This document shows positions 5,204 through 8,359 of a stretch of 8,359 nt of DNA, piece after piece (the first letter of the stretch is position 1; each line of letters opens with the position of its first letter). Source of the DNA: Rudaea sp. (GTDB lineage Bacteria > Pseudomonadota > Gammaproteobacteria > Xanthomonadales > Rhodanobacteraceae); assembly GCA_025934455.1 (NCBI GenBank), contig JAICYA010000069.1, positions 1-8,359 of the forward strand, read 5' to 3'. Position numbers and translations under genes: made by a program. The notes under the pieces were generated by a model, which did not search any database, was not told the origin of the DNA, and was given only the letters and a program-made list of their open reading frames with translations.

Positions 5204-8200
5204 ATGAAGACGATGTACGATTTGACGGCGGGCGGCGCGATGCGCATTCCTTTGATCGCACCGACTTGTCGTCCGTTTGCCGGCCCGGCTTGTGCGTCTC
5301 CACTGCTAAATCTCGCTTGCCCGAACCAAACCGACGCGGCTCGGCGCGACCCGGCGATGTCGCCCCGAACGTTGCGCCGACTATTTGCGCTGTTATGCGC
5401 CGCTGCATGCGTCGTACCACTCCAGCCGGCGATGGCCAGTTGTACGCCGGTCAATCCGACCAATGGTGCCACCGTCACCTGCTCGGGTGCCGCCAATCCG
5501 CTCGCGCCCGCCTACGCCTCGAGCGCCAGCAACCTCACCGTCAACGTGGTGACCGGCGGCTCGCTCGGCGTGTTGCTCGGCCTGGGCGGCACCGCGATGT
5601 CGCTGACCGGCAACGGCACGACGCTCAATAACAGCGGCACCATCGATCCGTCCCTGCTCGGCCTGCTCAGCCTGCTGTCCTCCGGCACGGTGATCGGCAA
5701 TCCCAATCTCGGCTCGGCGATCGCCGGCAGCTCGGTGACTGTCAACAACCAGAGCGTCGGTATCATGAAAGGCACCACGGGCCTCTTGGGTTTGAACCTC
5801 GGCGACCTGACTGGCATGGCCCTCGCCGTGCGCAACGGCGCCGGGGGTACCACCAGCCTGAGCAATGCCGGCACCGTGGCATCCAGTGCCCTGCTCGGTG
5901 TTTCGCTGCTTGGGTCCGACGCGCCGGTGATCGCCGCCTATGGTGGCGGACAAATCAGTTTCACGAATACCGGCAACATCACCGGCCGCACCGGCTTCGA
6001 GCCATCCGCTCCCGGCAATGCCTTCGTCAACGCGGGCACGATCAGTGGCAGTGTGTCGATGGGCGCGAACAGTACGAATACCTTCACTGCCGTATCCGGT
6101 TCAGACGTGAACAATGGCGGCAGCCTCGGGCTAAATCTGCTCGGTGTGCTCGGCATCAACCTCAACTTCGCGCCGACCGGGCAGGTCGACGGCGGTGCGG
6201 GCGGCAACAACACCTTGGTGCTGCAGAACGTCGTGACCGGCCCAGGTTCGGGTACGGGAGGGACGGTGACGAATGCCTCATCCGCCACCTACATCAACTT
6301 CCAGCACCTGATCGTCAACAGCGGCACGTGGAACCTGCAAGGCGCGCTGGTCAACGGTGACGCCACGCTCAACGATGGCCTCGCCAACTTCGACAACGAC
6401 GCCAATTTCGGCAGCGCCCCGATTATCGCCAATGGCGGCGCGATCGCCGCGAGCACGGGCGGCTCTACGCTGAGCAAGGCGATCACGCTGAATGCCGGCG
6501 GCCTCATCGCGCAGGCCGGCAACGACTTCACGCTGTCGGGCGCGCTGTCCGGCTTCGGCGCGCTGATCAAGAACGGAACCGGCACGCTGACGTTGGCCGG
6601 GCTGGGCAGCTACAGCGGGGGAACCGTCGTCACTGCCGGCACCTTCGCACTCGGCGGGGGTGGCGCGCTGCCGGCATATGGCATGGTCAACCTGGGCGCA
6701 GGCAGCGTACTCGACCTTTCCGGAGCCAACGCCAACCAAACCATCGGCGCGCTGGTCGGCGCTTCCGGCAGCACGATCAATCTGGGCGCGCGCACGCTCA
6801 CGCTTGGCGACGGCAGCAGCACGACGTTCGCCGGAATCATCAGTGGCACGGGCAGCATCGCCAAGCAGGGCCTGGGGACGCTGACGCTGACCGGGTCGAG
6901 CACCTACTCCGGTGGTACGGCCGTCGGCGCGGGCGAGATCTTTGCCGCTGGCAACGGCGCGCTTGGCACAGGTCCAGTCATCGTCAATGGCGGTACGCTG
7001 GCGGGTGCGGTCACGCTGCCGAACAGCCTTGCCTTGAGCAGCGGCTTCGTGGTGCCCGGGGATGGCGTTGCCGTGAACCAGACGCTGACGGTTGCCAGCT
7101 ATGCGCAAACAGCCGGCACCTTGACGATCAATGCCAATGGCGCCGGTCAGAACTCGATGCTCGGTGTTCAGGGTACGGCGATGCTCGGCGGTACGCTGCA
7201 CCTCAACTTCGCCGCCGCGCCAGTGCCGGGGCAGGTCTATACCGTGGTAACCGCACTGTCGGTCAGCGGGACATTCTCCGGCATTACGTCTTCGTCGCTG
7301 CCGTCCGGTTTTGCGCTGTCACCAATCTATGGTCCTAGCAGCGTGCAGATTCTGATCATCGGGCCGGCCACGCACTTCGGCATCGCCGCACCCGGCAGCG
7401 CCACTGCGGGAACCGCGTTCGCGTTCACCGTGACCGCACTCGACTCTGGCGGCAACACGGCGACCACCTATGCCGGCACCGTGCATTTCACGAGCAGCGA
7501 CGGTACTGCGCTGCTGCCCGCCGACGCCACATTGAGCAATGGCGTTGGCACGTTCAATGCGACGTTGAAGACCGCCGGTGGCCAGACGCTGACGGCAACC
7601 GACACGGTGACAGGTTCGATAACGGGCAGCGCGAGCATCACCGTGGGCAAGGCGGCGACAACGACCGCGCTGACGGCGGTGCCTGCCACGACGAGCTACG
7701 GCCAGAGCGTCACCCTGACCGCGGCGGTTTCGCTGCCGCCGGGCAATGCGGATACGTTGACGGGAGCGGTCGACTTCAGCGACGGCGGGGTGGCGATCCC
7801 GGGCTGCAGCGGCGTCGCCGTCGATGCGTCCGGCAACGCGACCTGCACGACGGCGAACCTGGCTACCGGCGTTCGCAGCCTGCGCGCGGACTACCTCGGC
7901 GACGGCAATTCCGCCGCTTCGTTCGGCACGCTGCAGTTCACCGTTTCCACCGCGACAACGGCGATGACGCTCACGGCCACGCCGAATCCGGCCATCGCGG
8001 GCCAGACCGTGACCTTGACTGCAACGCTCACCAATGGCGGATCTTCGGCGACGCCGACCGGCAGCGTCGCGTTCTTCGATGGCACGACGAGCCTGGGCAG
8101 CGTTGCCCTGGACGCGAACGGAGTGGCCGTGCTGACGTTGTCCTCGTTGGCGCAGGGAACGCATGCCCTTAGCGCCGAGTACGCTGGCGGAGGCGGATTC

Positions 8201-8341
8201 GCGTCGGCGTCGGCGCAACTTTCGCTTGTCATGAGTGCACCGCCCGTACTTGTGCCGACGCCGGCGCTGTCGGAGTGGATGTTGGTGCTGTTCGCCACGC
8301 TGATGGTGGCGGTCGGTGTTCGCGTCGTGCGCGAACGATAG
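5204..8341 (+). CDS. Large secreted surface protein: PATR-type passenger, Ig-like repeats, IPTL-CTERM anchor
   Basis: This 1045-residue protein is probably an exported, surface-associated or adhesin-like protein; no exact family name is recognised. Residues 1-51 precede a typical signal peptide (from Met52: RRLFALLCAAACVV..., cleaved about AMA-S at 78/79). The mature part starts with a Cys pair (C80, C92), then about 620 residues of Gly/Ser/Thr/Asn-rich beta repeats of passenger type. Two autotransporter-associated repeats (TLTLxG...YSGGT) lie near 446-484 and 544-582. Three Ig-like domains follow at about 720-814, 815-915 and 916-1005; the second has a Cys pair. The C terminus is TPALSEW (1019-1025), a hydrophobic stretch and an Arg-rich tail, the layout of an IPTL-CTERM sorting signal. 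No beta-barrel translocator is present. Start: ATG 5204 has a strong ribosome binding site; ATG 5357 would put the signal peptide at the N terminus and may be the true start, as codons 5204-5356 are less GC-biased. The coding frame is intact to TAG at 8339. Confidence 0.85.
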   Translation: MKTMYDLTAGGAMRIPLIAPTCRPFAGPACASPLLNLACPNQTDAARRDPAMSPRTLRRLFALLCAAACVVPLQPAMASCTPVNPTNGATVTCSGAANPLAPAYASSASNLTVNVVTGGSLGVLLGLGGTAMSLTGNGTTLNNSGTIDPSLLGLLSLLSSGTVIGNPNLGSAIAGSSVTVNNQSVGIMKGTTGLLGLNLGDLTGMALAVRNGAGGTTSLSNAGTVASSALLGVSLLGSDAPVIAAYGGGQISFTNTGNITGRTGFEPSAPGNAFVNAGTISGSVSMGANSTNTFTAVSGSDVNNGGSLGLNLLGVLGINLNFAPTGQVDGGAGGNNTLVLQNVVTGPGSGTGGTVTNASSATYINFQHLIVNSGTWNLQGALVNGDATLNDGLANFDNDANFGSAPIIANGGAIAASTGGSTLSKAITLNAGGLIAQAGNDFTLSGALSGFGALIKNGTGTLTLAGLGSYSGGTVVTAGTFALGGGGALPAYGMVNLGAGSVLDLSGANANQTIGALVGASGSTINLGARTLTLGDGSSTTFAGIISGTGSIAKQGLGTLTLTGSSTYSGGTAVGAGEIFAAGNGALGTGPVIVNGGTLAGAVTLPNSLALSSGFVVPGDGVAVNQTLTVASYAQTAGTLTINANGAGQNSMLGVQGTAMLGGTLHLNFAAAPVPGQVYTVVTALSVSGTFSGITSSSLPSGFALSPIYGPSSVQILIIGPATHFGIAAPGSATAGTAFAFTVTALDSGGNTATTYAGTVHFTSSDGTALLPADATLSNGVGTFNATLKTAGGQTLTATDTVTGSITGSASITVGKAATTTALTAVPATTSYGQSVTLTAAVSLPPGNADTLTGAVDFSDGGVAIPGCSGVAVDASGNATCTTANLATGVRSLRADYLGDGNSAASFGTLQFTVSTATTAMTLTATPNPAIAGQTVTLTATLTNGGSSATPTGSVAFFDGTTSLGSVALDANGVAVLTLSSLAQGTHALSAEYAGGGGFASASAQLSLVMSAPPVLVPTPALSEWMLVLFATLMVAVGVRVVRER
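6539..6655 (+). repeat. Autotransporter-associated (PATR-like) repeat 1
   Basis: This 39-residue unit within the large surface protein begins GALSGFG and carries NGTGTLTLAG and YSGGTVVTAGT. It matches unit 2, exactly 294 bases (98 codons) downstream, in length and key positions (the GTLTL and YSGGT blocks). Such repeats build the beta-helix stem of autotransporter passengers. Confidence 0.8.
6833..6949 (+). repeat. Autotransporter-associated (PATR-like) repeat 2
   Basis: This second 39-residue copy reads GIISGTGSIAKQGLGTLTL, then TGSSTYSGGTAVGAGE. The lysine and the GTLTL, YSGGT and AG blocks align with unit 1 without gaps. DNA-level identity is imperfect, so the duplication is old and kept by selection on the protein fold. 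Confidence 0.8.
8258..8338 (+). other. IPTL-CTERM-type sorting signal (encoded peptide)
   Basis: The last 27 residues of the large protein have the three parts of an exosortase-type tail: a motif (TPALSEW, aligning with IPTLSEW), a hydrophobic segment (MLVLFATLMVAVGV) and a basic end (RVVRER). IPTL-CTERM signals are linked by established knowledge to exosortase H. The I-to-T and T-to-A changes, and Met instead of Gly after the Trp, are departures from the usual motif. No exosortase gene is in the window. Confidence 0.75.
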
Positions 8342-8359
8342 GCTCAAACCGGCCCCGAC

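Noticed and set aside
4995..5420. Reverse-strand 141-codon frame across the gap after the tRNA
   Set aside because: It has no recognisable domain, is Arg/Ser/Pro-rich, and spans both the toxin relic and the start of the large gene on the other strand.
5357..8341. CRISPR array or tandem DNA repeat within the repetitive gene
   Set aside because: The repeats are protein-level (PATR and Ig-like) with diverged DNA, unequal spacing and an intact reading frame.
6278..8347. Long reverse-strand frames (6278-7201 and 7319-8347) opposite the surface-protein gene
   Set aside because: They are shadow frames of a low-complexity GC-rich gene. They are Arg/Gly/Ala/Gln-rich with no motifs, and no ribosome binding site is evident.
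4904..8359. Second copy of the tRNA-Lys 3' end (attachment repeat)
   Set aside because: I searched by eye for TTCGATCCCACCACGG-like sequence after the tRNA and found none. Any distal attachment site must lie beyond the window.

Overview
The window is a GC-rich stretch of a Gram-negative, almost certainly gammaproteobacterial, chromosome. The cell-envelope genes with the layout tolA-tolB-pal-cpoB-queE-queC-tRNA-Lys, the IPTL-CTERM surface protein and the high G/C at third codon positions together suggest the Xanthomonadales/Lysobacterales (for example Rhodanobacteraceae). That assignment is inference; there is no rRNA or other direct marker here.

Bases 1-4801 are one tightly packed forward-strand cluster. 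It holds the 3' part of tolA (5' end outside the window), then tolB, pal, cpoB (ybgF), queE and queC. The tolA/tolB and queE/queC junctions are ATGA start/stop overlaps; pal-cpoB is separated by 3 nt, cpoB-queE by 7 nt, and only tolB-pal has a real gap (60 nt). The first four genes build the periplasmic and outer-membrane part of the Tol-Pal machine, which ties inner membrane, peptidoglycan and outer membrane together and acts in outer-membrane constriction at division. The last two make two successive steps of 7-deazaguanine synthesis (QueE makes CDG, QueC makes preQ0) on the way to queuosine in tRNA. A tRNA-Lys(UUU) gene with encoded CCA lies 25 nt beyond queC.

Bases 4904-5203 are accessory-looking. 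They contain no intact gene, but do contain a decayed piece of a VapC-like PIN-domain toxin, a pair of mutually exclusive small hairpins, and a T8 tract. The same tRNA-Lys position is a known integration site for genomic islands in Pseudomonas, so this looks like the scar or edge of an island.

Bases 5204-8341 encode one very large secreted protein of about 1045 residues (start uncertain). It has a signal peptide, a long glycine/serine/threonine/asparagine-rich passenger-like beta-repeat region with two clear autotransporter-associated (PATR) repeats, three Ig-like domains, and a C-terminal IPTL-CTERM-type sorting signal (TPALSEW, hydrophobic segment, Arg-rich tail) in the place where a beta-barrel translocator would be expected. 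This architecture, an autotransporter-like passenger ending in an exosortase-type anchor next to a tRNA integration site, is the most interesting thing in the window. The last 18 bases hold nothing I can identify.
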